From NCBI GenBank assembly GCA_015711755.1, contig JACVIY010000012.1, positions 1 to 33,145 of the forward strand: a DNA stretch of 33,145 bases. The letters are read 5' to 3'. The position numbers and the translations under genes are program-made. Below, one piece after another: positions 17,364 through 26,355 of this stretch. Every line of letters starts with the position of its first letter. Within the stretch, counting starts at the first letter, position 1. Below the pieces are notes generated by a model. The model saw nothing but the letters and a program-made list of their open reading frames with translations, was not told the DNA's origin and made no database searches. The DNA comes from Candidatus Geothermincola secundus (GTDB lineage Bacteria; Actinomycetota; Geothermincolia; Geothermincolales; Geothermincolaceae).

Positions 17364-18023
17364 ATGGCGCGCCCTTCAGCGAAGAAAACCGCGGAGGTTC
17401 AGTCCATGCCTTTGCCGGATGAAGGTGGATCCCGCCGCGCGCTTTCCAGGGCGGAGCGGCGGCAGAGGACGCGGGAGTCCGTGATCGAAGCCGCGGAGCG
17501 GTCTTTCCGGCTCCACGGGTTTGGGGACATCACCATGCAGCGCATCGCCGAGGAGGCGGGGGTGAGCAAGACCACCGTCTATGCATGTTTCGGCAGCAAA
17601 GAGGGCTTGTTGCGGGCGCTGCGGGAGCGCGCCCGGGACGAGCTGCTGAGGCGGCTCGGCTCCGCCGAAACGGCTGATGATGAGGAGCCCCTGCTGCAGC
17701 TGGAGAAGGCTTTTGACGGATGCTGCGATATCATCAGGCAGCGCCATTCGCTGGGCCTGCCCGCGGTCGACGCCAAGGCGTTGGCCTCTGCCGGTGACGG
17801 CGGCTCACCTGAGGGCACCGCACTTAAGCGATTGGCGGCCATACTGCGGCTGGGCATGCAAAAAGGCGTCTTCCGCGCCCTCGACCCCGACCTGGCGGCC
17901 TTTTTTCTCTTCAAGGCCTTCGAGGCTTGCGTGCTCTTTCTCCAGAATCCGGAGTGCCCGTTGGGGTTGGAGGAGGTCGAGGACGGGCTGTTCGATTTCA
18001 TCCGTCGGGGCATCATGGTATAG
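17364..18023 (+). CDS. TetR/AcrR family transcriptional regulator
   Basis: RESVIEAAERSFRLHGFGDITMQRIAEEAGVSKTTVYACFGSKEGLLRAL HTH. Confidence 0.92.
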   Translation: MARPSAKKTAEVQSMPLPDEGGSRRALSRAERRQRTRESVIEAAERSFRLHGFGDITMQRIAEEAGVSKTTVYACFGSKEGLLRALRERARDELLRRLGSAETADDEEPLLQLEKAFDGCCDIIRQRHSLGLPAVDAKALASAGDGGSPEGTALKRLAAILRLGMQKGVFRALDPDLAAFFLFKAFEACVLFLQNPECPLGLEEVEDGLFDFIRRGIMV

Positions 18024-18024
18024 T
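18019..18024 (+). promoter_or_regulatory. -10 TATAGT overlapping the TetR stop codon, 7 nt from next ATG
   Basis: TATAGT-ggcttcc-ATG; the stop TAG (18021-18023) lies inside the hexamer. Confidence 0.45.
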
Positions 18025-18031
18025 GGCTTCC

Positions 18032-19015
18032 ATGAGACCTTTGGGGCGCGGCCAGAGCGGTTCAGCCGTGGGCGATGTTCAGAGGCGCCTGCACGATCTG
18101 GGGTTTGACTGCCCCGGCTTCGCCGAGGAATGCGCGCGCTGCCTTTTCGGTGAGGCCACCCGCCGTCTGGTCTCCGATTTCCAGGAAGCGCGGGGGCTGC
18201 GGTCCAGCGGCGAGGTGGACGACGTCACCTGGCGCGAGTTGGTGGAAGCGTCCTACAAACTGGGGGACCGATTTCTTTACCTGAGATCGCCCTATTTCCG
18301 CGGGGACGACGTCCGAGAACTGCAGAGCTACCTCAACAGTCTGGGGTTCCACGCCGGCCGCGAGGACGGCATCTACGGCCCGGAAACCGATCGGGCGGTC
18401 CGCCTTTTCCAGGAGGACTCAGGGCTGCGGGCGGACGGCGTGGTCGGCGCCACCACCTTGACCCATCTCCTGCGGCTCAAATCGGCGGTAAGGCCGACCA
18501 GCATCAGCGTGGCAGAGGTAAAGGAGCGGCTTCAAGACTCCATCCCCCTTCCCCTCAGTGGGCGCCGGATAGCGCTGGACGCCGGAAATCCCCACGCCCG
18601 CCGGTGCGGCCTGCTCGAAGAGCTGGCCGCCCTGCTGCGGGGAGAGGGAGCCGAGGCGCTGCCCCTTCCCGCTATCGACGAATCCCCGGAGTCGGAGCGC
18701 GCTTCCCTGGCCAACCGCCTGGAGGCCGAGGCGCTGTTGAGCGTCATCGTGGTCGGGGCCGGCTCGCCCCCTCGCGCTTACTTTTTCGCGGGAAAGAATT
18801 ACGTCTCGCCGCGGGGTCAGAGGCTGGCGGGCTTGATCATGGACTCGCTGTCAGCGCTGGGCCTGTCGGGGAGCTGTGAGGGCAGGAGCTTTCCCCTTCT
18901 TCGGGAAACGCGCATGGTCTGCGTGGTCCTGGAGATTCCCGAGGGCGGGTGGGGATCAAGGGAAATGGCCGCCTCGCTGTTTGGGGCGTTCCGTTCTTTC
19001 TGGAGCGGCCGCTGA
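18032..19015 (+). CDS. CwlM-like protein: two peptidoglycan-binding domains + degenerate amidase_3 domain
   Basis: GDVQRRLHDLGF...LFGEATRRLVSDFQEARGL; DDVRELQSYLNSLGFHAGREDGIYGPETDRAVRLFQEDSGLRADGVVG; RRIALDAGNPHARR; LANRLEAEALLSVIVVGAG. Confidence 0.85.
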   Translation: MRPLGRGQSGSAVGDVQRRLHDLGFDCPGFAEECARCLFGEATRRLVSDFQEARGLRSSGEVDDVTWRELVEASYKLGDRFLYLRSPYFRGDDVRELQSYLNSLGFHAGREDGIYGPETDRAVRLFQEDSGLRADGVVGATTLTHLLRLKSAVRPTSISVAEVKERLQDSIPLPLSGRRIALDAGNPHARRCGLLEELAALLRGEGAEALPLPAIDESPESERASLANRLEAEALLSVIVVGAGSPPRAYFFAGKNYVSPRGQRLAGLIMDSLSALGLSGSCEGRSFPLLRETRMVCVVLEIPEGGWGSREMAASLFGAFRSFWSGR

Positions 19016-19033
19016 GGATACCGCCGGCTGCGA

Positions 19034-19045
19034 GGAGGGCCCTCC
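19034..19045. repeat. 12-bp perfect palindrome GGAGGGCCCTCC in convergent gap
   Basis: Read directly; between stops at 19015(+) and 19062(-). Confidence 0.6.
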
Positions 19046-19061
19046 CGACCATTCCGCCCCC

Positions 19062-19403
19062 TCAGCCGCCTTTTTCCCGGACCTCCACGCCCTCCACCAC
19101 CACCTCCACTCCGGCCACCCGCACCCCCGCCGCGGCTTCCATGTATTCCCTGATGCGCTGGGAGATCTCGGAGGCTATGCGGGGGATGTTCTCGCCGTAG
19201 CGCACCGATATATGCACGGTGAAGCGGTAGCTCCCCCCCTCCTCTTCCACCTTGACGCCGTGGCGTATGAACTCCCTTTTTATCCGCGAGGCCAGCGCCT
19301 CCATCGGGCTCTGAAGGCATTCCACCACCCCGCTTACGCTCAGGGCGGCCTGGGAAGCCAGGTCGGCCAGGGCATCCCGGGAGAGCTCGATCTTCTCTTC
19401 CAT
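19062..19403 (-). CDS. Asp23/Gls24 family envelope stress response protein
   Basis: ELSRDALADLASQAALSVSGVVEC...SYRFTVHISVRYGENIPRIASEISQRIREYMEAAAGVRVAGVEVVVEGV. Confidence 0.85.
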   Translation of the reverse strand: MEEKIELSRDALADLASQAALSVSGVVECLQSPMEALASRIKREFIRHGVKVEEEGGSYRFTVHISVRYGENIPRIASEISQRIREYMEAAAGVRVAGVEVVVEGVEVREKGG

Positions 19404-19411
19404 GCCCGCCC

Positions 19412-19927
19412 TCAGAGCTCCCTGGTGCCGTGGCGAATGGAGGTTATGGTTATCTTTCCCGTGCTCACGTCGAAGAACATGGTTCGGCCGTAGTTGCCCC
19501 CGGTGTCCTCTCCCAGCAGCGGTATCTTCAATTCGGCCAGGGTCTTCTTGGTTGACTCCACGTTGCGCTCCCCGATGTTCATGCCCGGAGAGGGCCCCGG
19601 CACGTTGGCGGGATTGGACGCCCCGGGTATGGTGAACATCTGGGCCCCCCCGGCGATCCTCGCGGTTATGCGGTTGCGCCTCGCCCCCAGGCGCACCATC
19701 TCCTCCACCATGGCGCGTATGGCGGTGTCGGCGAAGCGGCCGGCCCGCCCCCCTCTGGAGATGGCCCGGCTGTCCGGCAGCATGATGTGGGCCAGTCCAC
19801 CTATGCGCTTGGCCTCATCGTAAAGGGCGATGGCCACGCAGGAGCCCAGCCCGTAGCTGGCCAGCACCTTGGGGTTGTGGGTGACGTAGTATTCCGCCAC
19901 CCCCACTCCGACTATCTCTTCCGGCAC
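19412..19927 (-). CDS. cheD: chemoreceptor glutamine deamidase CheD
   Basis: VGVAEYYVTHNPKVLASYGLGSCVAIALYDEAKRIGGLAHIMLPDS; catalytic-type Cys and His 17 residues apart. Confidence 0.92.
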   Translation of the reverse strand: MPEEIVGVGVAEYYVTHNPKVLASYGLGSCVAIALYDEAKRIGGLAHIMLPDSRAISRGGRAGRFADTAIRAMVEEMVRLGARRNRITARIAGGAQMFTIPGASNPANVPGPSPGMNIGERNVESTKKTLAELKIPLLGEDTGGNYGRTMFFDVSTGKITITSIRHGTREL

Positions 19928-20541
19928 TAAGCGCTCACTCCCAGTCTTCCCAGAATGACCCCAAGCGACCCAAGGTCGGGGAAAAGGATCAGGTGTCCCT
20001 TTATCTTGTGGGCGGAGACGTCGAACTCGGTCTCGATGACCAGGACGTAGTCCTCCGATTGGCTTATCTCTATTAGTATGAAGTCTATGATGGCCCCGGC
20101 CATGTCCAGGGCGAAGCCGGGGACCGACGGCCGCAGCAGCAGGGAGGTCATCTGGGAGAGCGCGTTGAGGTAGGAGCCGGCCAAGATGCTCCCTGCCTCC
20201 TGAAGGGCCGACTGCTCGATCGTGGAAAGGGGCGCGGAGGGATCGGTAGACACCATCAGCTTGGCCAGCTCGAAGGCGCTGCGCTCCTCCAGAAGCAGGA
20301 GCATGCTGCCCGAGGCGTCCCCGGTTATGTGCAGATAGACCCCGGCCACCGGGGTCTCCGCCCCACCCACCAGATCGGACACTTTCACCAGCGGCACCAG
20401 GGAAGCGCGGGGCACGCTGAGCATCACCTTTTTGTCCACCATGGAGGACAGGGCCACGGCAGCGTTGCCGGAGCCGATGTTGCCCACCTCTCTCAGCGCG
20501 TCCAACTGCAGGGGCGTCAGCTCTCTTGGTTCAGCCATCAC
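19927..20541 (-). CDS. cheC: CheY-P phosphatase CheC
   Basis: LDALREVGNIGSGNAAVALSSMVDKKVMLSVP fits [DS]x3Ex2Nx22P; second degenerate copy SALQEAGSILAGS. Confidence 0.92.
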   Translation of the reverse strand: MMAEPRELTPLQLDALREVGNIGSGNAAVALSSMVDKKVMLSVPRASLVPLVKVSDLVGGAETPVAGVYLHITGDASGSMLLLLEERSAFELAKLMVSTDPSAPLSTIEQSALQEAGSILAGSYLNALSQMTSLLLRPSVPGFALDMAGAIIDFILIEISQSEDYVLVIETEFDVSAHKIKGHLILFPDLGSLGVILGRLGVSA

Positions 20542-20591
20542 CAGCGATTCCTCCCTTCAAGCGCAAGCCTTTCCGGCCTCACCGCCCGCCT

Positions 20592-22832
20592 TCACAGCAG
20601 GCTGGGTATGTCCAGTATGAGAGCGACTCTTCCCGATCCCAGGATGGTCGCTCCCGCGAATCCCTTGATCCCCTTGAGAAAGCGGTCCAGTGAGGTGATG
20701 ACTATCTCCTGCTGGCCCAGCAGCTCGTCCACCGCGATGGCCAGACTGCGCACCGCTATCTCCACCACCACCACGGGGAAGGAGCCCTTTCCGTTTTCCT
20801 GGGGAATGCCCAGCAGGCGGTGCAGTCGCAGCAGAGGCACCGTCTCCTCTCGCAGGAAGATCACCTCCTGATGCTGCACCTGCCGTATCTCATGCTCATC
20901 CACCACCGCGGTCTCCCGCACCGTTCCCAAAGGGATGGCGTAGATCTCGCCTCCCGCCTCCACCAGCAGGGCCTGGATTATGGCCAGGGTCAGAGGGAGC
21001 TTCATGGCAAAAGTGGTGCCCCTGCCCTTCTGGGAGGTCATCACCAGCATTCCGCCCAGGGATTCCACCTTGCTCTTGACAACATCCAGGCCCACGCCCC
21101 GCCCGGATACCCCGCTGACCTCGCTGGCCGAGCTGAAGCCGGGGCTGGCGAGGAAGCGCAGTATCTCGTCGTCGGTGAATGCCCTTTTCTCCTCGGGACT
21201 GGCGAGGCCGCGCTGCACCGCAAGCTCGAAGATGCGTTCGTGATCGACGCCCTGTCCGTCGTCGGAGACCTCTATGGAGACGTAATTGCGGTCACGGCGG
21301 GCCAGAAGGGTTATTATCCCCCGCCGCGGCTTGCCCAGCCTCTCGCGCTCCTCGGGATAGTCGATGCCGTGGTCCACCGCGTTTCTCAGCAGGTGCATCA
21401 GGGGGTCGCTTATCTCGTCCAGTATGGTGCGGTCCAGCTCTATCTCTTTGCCCTCTATGTTGAAGTCCACGTCTTTTCCCTGGCTCTTGGCCAAGTCTCT
21501 CACCATGCGGGGGAAGCGGTTGAACACGTGCTCCACCGGCACCATCCGCGTCTTCATCACCTCATCCTGCAAGTCGGCGGTGAGCCGGGCGGTGTGGTCC
21601 AGGGTCTCCTTCAGCTCCGCGATGTTGTAAGTAGACGCGATCTCCATGAGCCGGGTGCGGTTTATCACCAGCTCGCCCACCAGGTTCATCAGGTTGTCCA
21701 GGCGGGATATGTTCACCCTGACGCTCTGGGTGCGTATGGGGAGGGCGGCGGCTTGGGCCGGCTTGGCCTCGCCCCTCTCGCGAGGCTCCCATTGTTGCTT
21801 CTCTTCCTCCTCCGCGGGCCTTCCGGCTTCCTCCGCCACTTCCTCCGCCACCGGCACTTCCAGGGGGATTATCTCCACCCCCTCCACCTCGGCTATGGCC
21901 AAGATGGACTTCCGCAGCTGCTGCTGATCCTCCCTGGTGGCCACCAACACCTCGAAGGATGTGTCGAATTTCTCATCCTCCAGGTCCTCCACGGGGGGAA
22001 CGGATTTGACGATGCGGCTGGCCTGAGAGATCCGTTTGAACACCATGAAGACCCGCACCGATTTGAGGACACAGTCCTCATCCAGGGTGATGCGCAGAAG
22101 ATAAGGCAGCGCCCCTTCTTTTGCCTCCCTGGCCAACTCCTTGAGTTCCTCTCGCTCCAGCGCCAGCGGAGCCGCAGGCGTTCCTGAAGGGGCGGCTGCC
22201 CCCGCTTCGCCGATTTCTGCCGCCCCTTCGGGAGGCGCTTCCTCCTCGCGGGCCTCCGACTCGACCGGGGCCTCCTCGGCCGCCGCGGCAGCGGGCTCCT
22301 CCCGCGGCAACGCCTCTTCCCTTTCTTGCGGCGCGGCCTCCTCCTCTTCCTTGCGGGGCTTCTTGGCTCTGCGGGGCTTCTTGGCCGGCTTCCTTTCCGC
22401 GGCCCTGCCCTCTTCGGGCATCGGCGCGGGGCGAGGTGCGAGCGGCTGCCCCTCGACGACCGCCCGGAGCTCGGAGAGGATGGGCCTGGTGTCAACCGGC
22501 ACAGCGGAATCCTCGGCGATGGCTTTGACCAGGGCGCCCAGCGCGTCCAGAGCGCCGAACAGCAGGTCGAGCACCTCGGAGGTCACCAGGAGGTCCCCTC
22601 CCCTCAGGCCGTCCAGCACGTTTTCCATCTCGTGCGAGAGCTCAGTCAGTTGATCGAAGCCGAGGGTCGCGGACATCCCCTTCAGGGTGTGGGCCGACCT
22701 GAATATCTCCGTTAGGAGATCCAGGTTCTCCGGGTCCTTCTCCAGCTCCAGCAGCGACTGGTTGAGGGCCTCCAGGTGCTCGGTGGCCTCGCTTACGAAG
22801 AGTTCCTTGTATTGCGAAACATCCATATCCAT
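20592..22832 (-). CDS. cheA: chemotaxis histidine kinase CheA
   Basis: Hpt FRSAHTLKGMSATLGF; acidic/Ala-Pro linker; P2-like region; dimerization RLDNLMNLVGELVINRTRL; HATPase HLLRNAVDHGID; C-terminal CheW-like domain. Confidence 0.96.
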   Translation of the reverse strand: MDMDVSQYKELFVSEATEHLEALNQSLLELEKDPENLDLLTEIFRSAHTLKGMSATLGFDQLTELSHEMENVLDGLRGGDLLVTSEVLDLLFGALDALGALVKAIAEDSAVPVDTRPILSELRAVVEGQPLAPRPAPMPEEGRAAERKPAKKPRRAKKPRKEEEEAAPQEREEALPREEPAAAAAEEAPVESEAREEEAPPEGAAEIGEAGAAAPSGTPAAPLALEREELKELAREAKEGALPYLLRITLDEDCVLKSVRVFMVFKRISQASRIVKSVPPVEDLEDEKFDTSFEVLVATREDQQQLRKSILAIAEVEGVEIIPLEVPVAEEVAEEAGRPAEEEEKQQWEPRERGEAKPAQAAALPIRTQSVRVNISRLDNLMNLVGELVINRTRLMEIASTYNIAELKETLDHTARLTADLQDEVMKTRMVPVEHVFNRFPRMVRDLAKSQGKDVDFNIEGKEIELDRTILDEISDPLMHLLRNAVDHGIDYPEERERLGKPRRGIITLLARRDRNYVSIEVSDDGQGVDHERIFELAVQRGLASPEEKRAFTDDEILRFLASPGFSSASEVSGVSGRGVGLDVVKSKVESLGGMLVMTSQKGRGTTFAMKLPLTLAIIQALLVEAGGEIYAIPLGTVRETAVVDEHEIRQVQHQEVIFLREETVPLLRLHRLLGIPQENGKGSFPVVVVEIAVRSLAIAVDELLGQQEIVITSLDRFLKGIKGFAGATILGSGRVALILDIPSLL

Positions 22833-22881
22833 GAGAACCGCCTTTCGACGGAACCATTCTCTCCCGAAACGATCCCGCTCC

Positions 22882-23925
22882 TCACAGCAAACTCAGTATG
22901 GTCTCGGGGATCTGTTCCAGGGGGACCACCCAGTCCACGCATCTCGTCTCTATGGCCGCCTTGGGCATTCCGAAGACCAGGCAGGTCTCCTCGCTCTGGG
23001 CGACGGTCTTCCCCTTCTTCTCTTTCACCGCGGCCATTCCTCGGGCTCCGTCCGAGCCCATCCCGGTCATGATGACTCCCACGGTGTTCTCGCCGTAAGC
23101 CTCCGCGGCGCTGATCATGGTGGTGTCGATGTGCGGAGAGGCTCCGTGCCTGCCCTGTGACTCCACCAGCCTCACCTCGCCGGCTCCGCCTTTGTCGCCC
23201 CGCACCTGAAGGTCGAAGCCGCCCGGCGCCACCAGAACCTCTCCCGGCCTGATGGCCTCGCCCTGCTCAGCCTCCTTCACCGTGAGCTCGCAGCGGCTCG
23301 CCAGCCGCTCGGCGAATGAGCGGGTGAATATGCCCGGCATGTGCTGCACGATGATCAGGGCGGCGGGGATGTCGGCGGGAAACATCGGCATTATCTCCGC
23401 GAGGGCCTTAGGTCCTCCCGCCGAGGCCCCGATCACGACCAGTTTCTCTCGCTGGGCCGCCGACATGCGCAGCCGCAGTTTCCTCCGTGCCTGCATTGCG
23501 GTGATGCCCTTTTTCACGAATCCCCGGGCCTGAGCGGCCATCCTCACCTTTTCCAGCACCTCCTCGCGGACCTCTTTCACCGCGGAGGGGAAATGAGAGG
23601 GCTTGGTGATGAAATCCACCGCCCCCAATTCCAGCGACTTGATGGTGGGTATGGCGCCCTTCTGGGCCAGCGCGCTGAGCATCACCACCGGCCGGGGGCT
23701 CTTCTTCATGATGTATTCCAAGGCGGTAAGCCCGTCCATCTCGGGCATGTGGATGTCCATGGTGACCACATCGGGGTCCAGCTCGCCGACAAGGCGGATG
23801 GCCTCGATGCCGTTGGAGGCGGTGCCGATCACCTCCATCTCCGGGTCGCCGCCGATGATGTCGCGCAGCAGCTTGCGCACCAATGCTGAATCGTCGACGA
23901 TGAGGACTTTTATCCTGGGGGGCAC
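22882..23925 (-). CDS. cheB: protein-glutamate methylesterase CheB
   Basis: Receiver IKVLIVDDSALVRKLL...VTMDIHMPEMDG; methylesterase LVVIGASAGGPKAL...IVQHMPGIFTRSFAERL. Confidence 0.95.
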   Translation of the reverse strand: MPPRIKVLIVDDSALVRKLLRDIIGGDPEMEVIGTASNGIEAIRLVGELDPDVVTMDIHMPEMDGLTALEYIMKKSPRPVVMLSALAQKGAIPTIKSLELGAVDFITKPSHFPSAVKEVREEVLEKVRMAAQARGFVKKGITAMQARRKLRLRMSAAQREKLVVIGASAGGPKALAEIMPMFPADIPAALIIVQHMPGIFTRSFAERLASRCELTVKEAEQGEAIRPGEVLVAPGGFDLQVRGDKGGAGEVRLVESQGRHGASPHIDTTMISAAEAYGENTVGVIMTGMGSDGARGMAAVKEKKGKTVAQSEETCLVFGMPKAAIETRCVDWVVPLEQIPETILSLL

Positions 23926-23987
23926 CGCTTCCTCCTACCCGGGAACCCGGCCCGCGGCCCGTCCGGCCGCGGTGGGGCCGCCGCATC

Positions 23988-24353
23988 TCATCCCTTCAGC
24001 GCCTTTTCCACCGCTTCGATGACTTTGGAGGGCTGAAAGGGCTTGATGATGAAGTCCTTGGCCCCCGCCTCCAGGGCCTCCACCACCAGCGGCTGCTGGC
24101 CCATGGCGCTGCACATGAGTATCTTGGCGTTGGGGTCGATCTTCATTATCTGCTTTACGGCCTCGATGCCGTCCATCTCCGGCATGACGATATCCATGGT
24201 CACCAGATCGGGCCGGAGTTCTTTGTAGCGCTCGACCGCCTCCACGCCGTTCTCCGCTTCCCCCACCACCTCGAAGCCGTCCTTGTTCAAGATGTCCCTT
24301 ATCATCATGCGCATGAATAGGGCGTCGTCCACTATCAGCACCTTCGGCGCCAT
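23988..24353 (-). CDS. cheY: chemotaxis response regulator CheY
   Basis: PKVLIVDDALFMRMMIRDIL...LVTMDIVMPEMDGIEAV...ILMCSAMGQQPLVVEALEAGAKDFIIKPF. Confidence 0.95.
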   Translation of the reverse strand: MAPKVLIVDDALFMRMMIRDILNKDGFEVVGEAENGVEAVERYKELRPDLVTMDIVMPEMDGIEAVKQIMKIDPNAKILMCSAMGQQPLVVEALEAGAKDFIIKPFQPSKVIEAVEKALKG

Positions 24354-24435
24354 CTCATCCCTCCTTACGCGGGCCTTTTGCGCTATCGTCCGCCGGGGCC
24401 GTGATCCCTGCAGCGCGCATCTCTACCTCTTCTCC

Positions 24436-24906
24436 TCAAAAGCTGAGCTCGCTGATCTCCTCGGCTCCCAGCACCCGTGCCAGGTCCAGGAGGATGATCA
24501 GCCGGTTGTCCCTCTTCACCACTCCCTTAAGATATACGGCCTCAACGTCGGCGGCCAGGGCGGGGCTGGGTTCCACCTCTTCCTCGCTGATGCGCATGAC
24601 CTCGGAAACGGAGTCCACGATCATGCCCACCTTGGCATCGCCTGCCTCCACCACGATGATGCGGGTCTCCGAGCCGCGGTCCGCCGACTCCAGGCTGAGC
24701 CGCTGGGCCAAGTCCAGAACCGCGATGATCTGGCCCCTGAGGTTGATTATCCCCTCCACGAAAGAGGGGGCCTTGGGCATGCGGGTGATGTCCTGCATGC
24801 GGATTATCTCCCTCACCTGGGAGACGTCAACCGCGAACTCCTCCCTTCCCAGCTGGAATATCACCAGCTGCAGTTCCCGGTCCTCTCTGCCGGGATCGGC
24901 CATCAC
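24436..24906 (-). CDS. cheW: chemotaxis coupling protein CheW
   Basis: LQLVIFQLGREEFAVDVSQVREIIRMQDITRMPKAPSFVEGIINLRGQIIAVLDLAQRL. Confidence 0.95.
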   Translation of the reverse strand: MMADPGREDRELQLVIFQLGREEFAVDVSQVREIIRMQDITRMPKAPSFVEGIINLRGQIIAVLDLAQRLSLESADRGSETRIIVVEAGDAKVGMIVDSVSEVMRISEEEVEPSPALAADVEAVYLKGVVKRDNRLIILLDLARVLGAEEISELSF

Positions 24907-24955
24907 GACCTCCTTCCGCGTGTTCCCGCCTGGAGCCTACGCGCAGTTCCATCTA

Positions 24956-24984
24956 AATATAGCGTAATCAAAACCCTTAGACAA
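24956..24984 (-). promoter_or_regulatory. candidate sigma70-type promoter for cheW-cheY-cheB-cheA-cheC-cheD
   Basis: Minus strand TTGTCT (24984-24979), 17-nt spacer, TATATT (24961-24956), about 50 nt upstream of the cheW start. Confidence 0.6.
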
Positions 24985-25041
24985 TGAAAGTGGGGCCTTC
25001 CGCTCTTTCTCCAAGCGCCCCCTTAACGCCACGGGCACCCC

Positions 25042-26355
25042 TCAGGTCTTGAACTCGGAGATGATGGACCGCAGCCTTCCTGCCAGCTCGTCCAGCTCCT
25101 GGGCCGCCGCGGTGACTTCCTGCATGGCCGCGGTCTGCTCCTCCACCGAGGCGCTCACCTCCTCGGTGGAGGCGGCGGATTCCTCGGAGATGCTCGCTAT
25201 GGAGCCCATGACTTCCACCACCCTGTGCGCTCCCGAGGTCATCTGCTGAGTGGCGGCGAAGATGGCTTCGATCTCGCGGGAGATCGCCGCGGTGGCCTGG
25301 TCGATGCCCTCCAGCATATCCCGCGCCTCGGAGACCACCGCGTCTCCCTCCTCCGCTTCCCGCGTTCCCGCCTCCATGGCGTTGATGGTGTTCTCTATGC
25401 CTCTCTGTATCTCCCTCACAAGGTTCGCTATCTGGCTGGCGGCCTGGGCGGAGCCCTCGGCCAGGTTGCGCACCTCCCCCGCCACCACCGCAAACCCCCG
25501 TCCCTGCTCCCCGGCCCTGGCCGCCTCGATGGCGGCGTTGAGCGCCAGCAGGTTGGTCTGGTCGGCTATGGAGGTGATGACGTCCACGATCAGCCCGATC
25601 TGGGCGGATTGCTCGCCCAGCTGCCGCACGGCCTCGGCCGAGGAGTTGACCGTCTCCCGCAGCATGGCCATCTTGTCTTTGGCCTTCTGGGCCGCTTCCG
25701 TGCCCCTGGCCACCGTTTCCCGCGCCTCCTCCCCGGAGCGGGATGCCGAAGAGGCGGCCCGGGAGACCCGGTTTATCTCCTCCACTATCTCCCCCACCAC
25801 ACCCTGGGCGTGCATTATCGTCCGGGCCTGGTCCTCCGCTCCCCGTGCCAGCTGCGCTATGGTGTTCGCCGTTTCCTGGGCCGACTCGGTGGTTTCCCGG
25901 GAAACGCTGGACATGGTCTCGCTCGCCACCGCCAGCTGTCCCGCCGTGGTCGCCAGATTGTCGACCACCTCACGCATGAACCAGCAAAGGGAGTCGACGG
26001 CTTCCGCCGCCTTGCGCATGACCCTGGCCTCGGAGGACGTCAGGCCCGCGGTGAAGTCCTTCTGGCGAATGCTCTCGGCGGCGCGGTTTATGCGGGCGAG
26101 CGGACCCAGGAAGAACCGCAATACCATCCAAGTGGCCAGGCCCGCCGCAGCCGCAGAGTAGATCGCGCCCAGCAGCAGCCCCAGAAGAGCGGAGTTCCAG
26201 CTCGAGCGGGAGGCGATGACGGCCGCGACCACGGTGGCGCCGATGCCCGCGGGGAAGACCGCCGCGTATATCATCAAAAGAAAGGGCCTTATCTCCTTCC
26301 ACGCTTCCCTGGCATGCTCGTCCACGGCAACGCTCCCGCGACCGTCCGGACTCAT
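25042..26355 (-). CDS. methyl-accepting chemotaxis protein without extracytoplasmic sensor domain
   Basis: Two TMs with a very short loop, then HAMP-like and MCP signal domain ([44 protein letters not shown]). Confidence 0.93.
   Translation of the reverse strand: MSPDGRGSVAVDEHAREAWKEIRPFLLMIYAAVFPAGIGATVVAAVIASRSSWNSALLGLLLGAIYSAAAAGLATWMVLRFFLGPLARINRAAESIRQKDFTAGLTSSEARVMRKAAEAVDSLCWFMREVVDNLATTAGQLAVASETMSSVSRETTESAQETANTIAQLARGAEDQARTIMHAQGVVGEIVEEINRVSRAASSASRSGEEARETVARGTEAAQKAKDKMAMLRETVNSSAEAVRQLGEQSAQIGLIVDVITSIADQTNLLALNAAIEAARAGEQGRGFAVVAGEVRNLAEGSAQAASQIANLVREIQRGIENTINAMEAGTREAEEGDAVVSEARDMLEGIDQATAAISREIEAIFAATQQMTSGAHRVVEVMGSIASISEESAASTEEVSASVEEQTAAMQEVTAAAQELDELAGRLRSIISEFKT

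Noticed and set aside
20820-22187. 455-aa plus-strand ORF antisense to cheA
   Set aside because: His/Leu/Gln-rich shadow translation; no motifs.
22180-22400. Low-complexity Ala/Glu/Pro-rich region in cheA
   Set aside because: Ordinary flexible linker between the Hpt and P2 domains.
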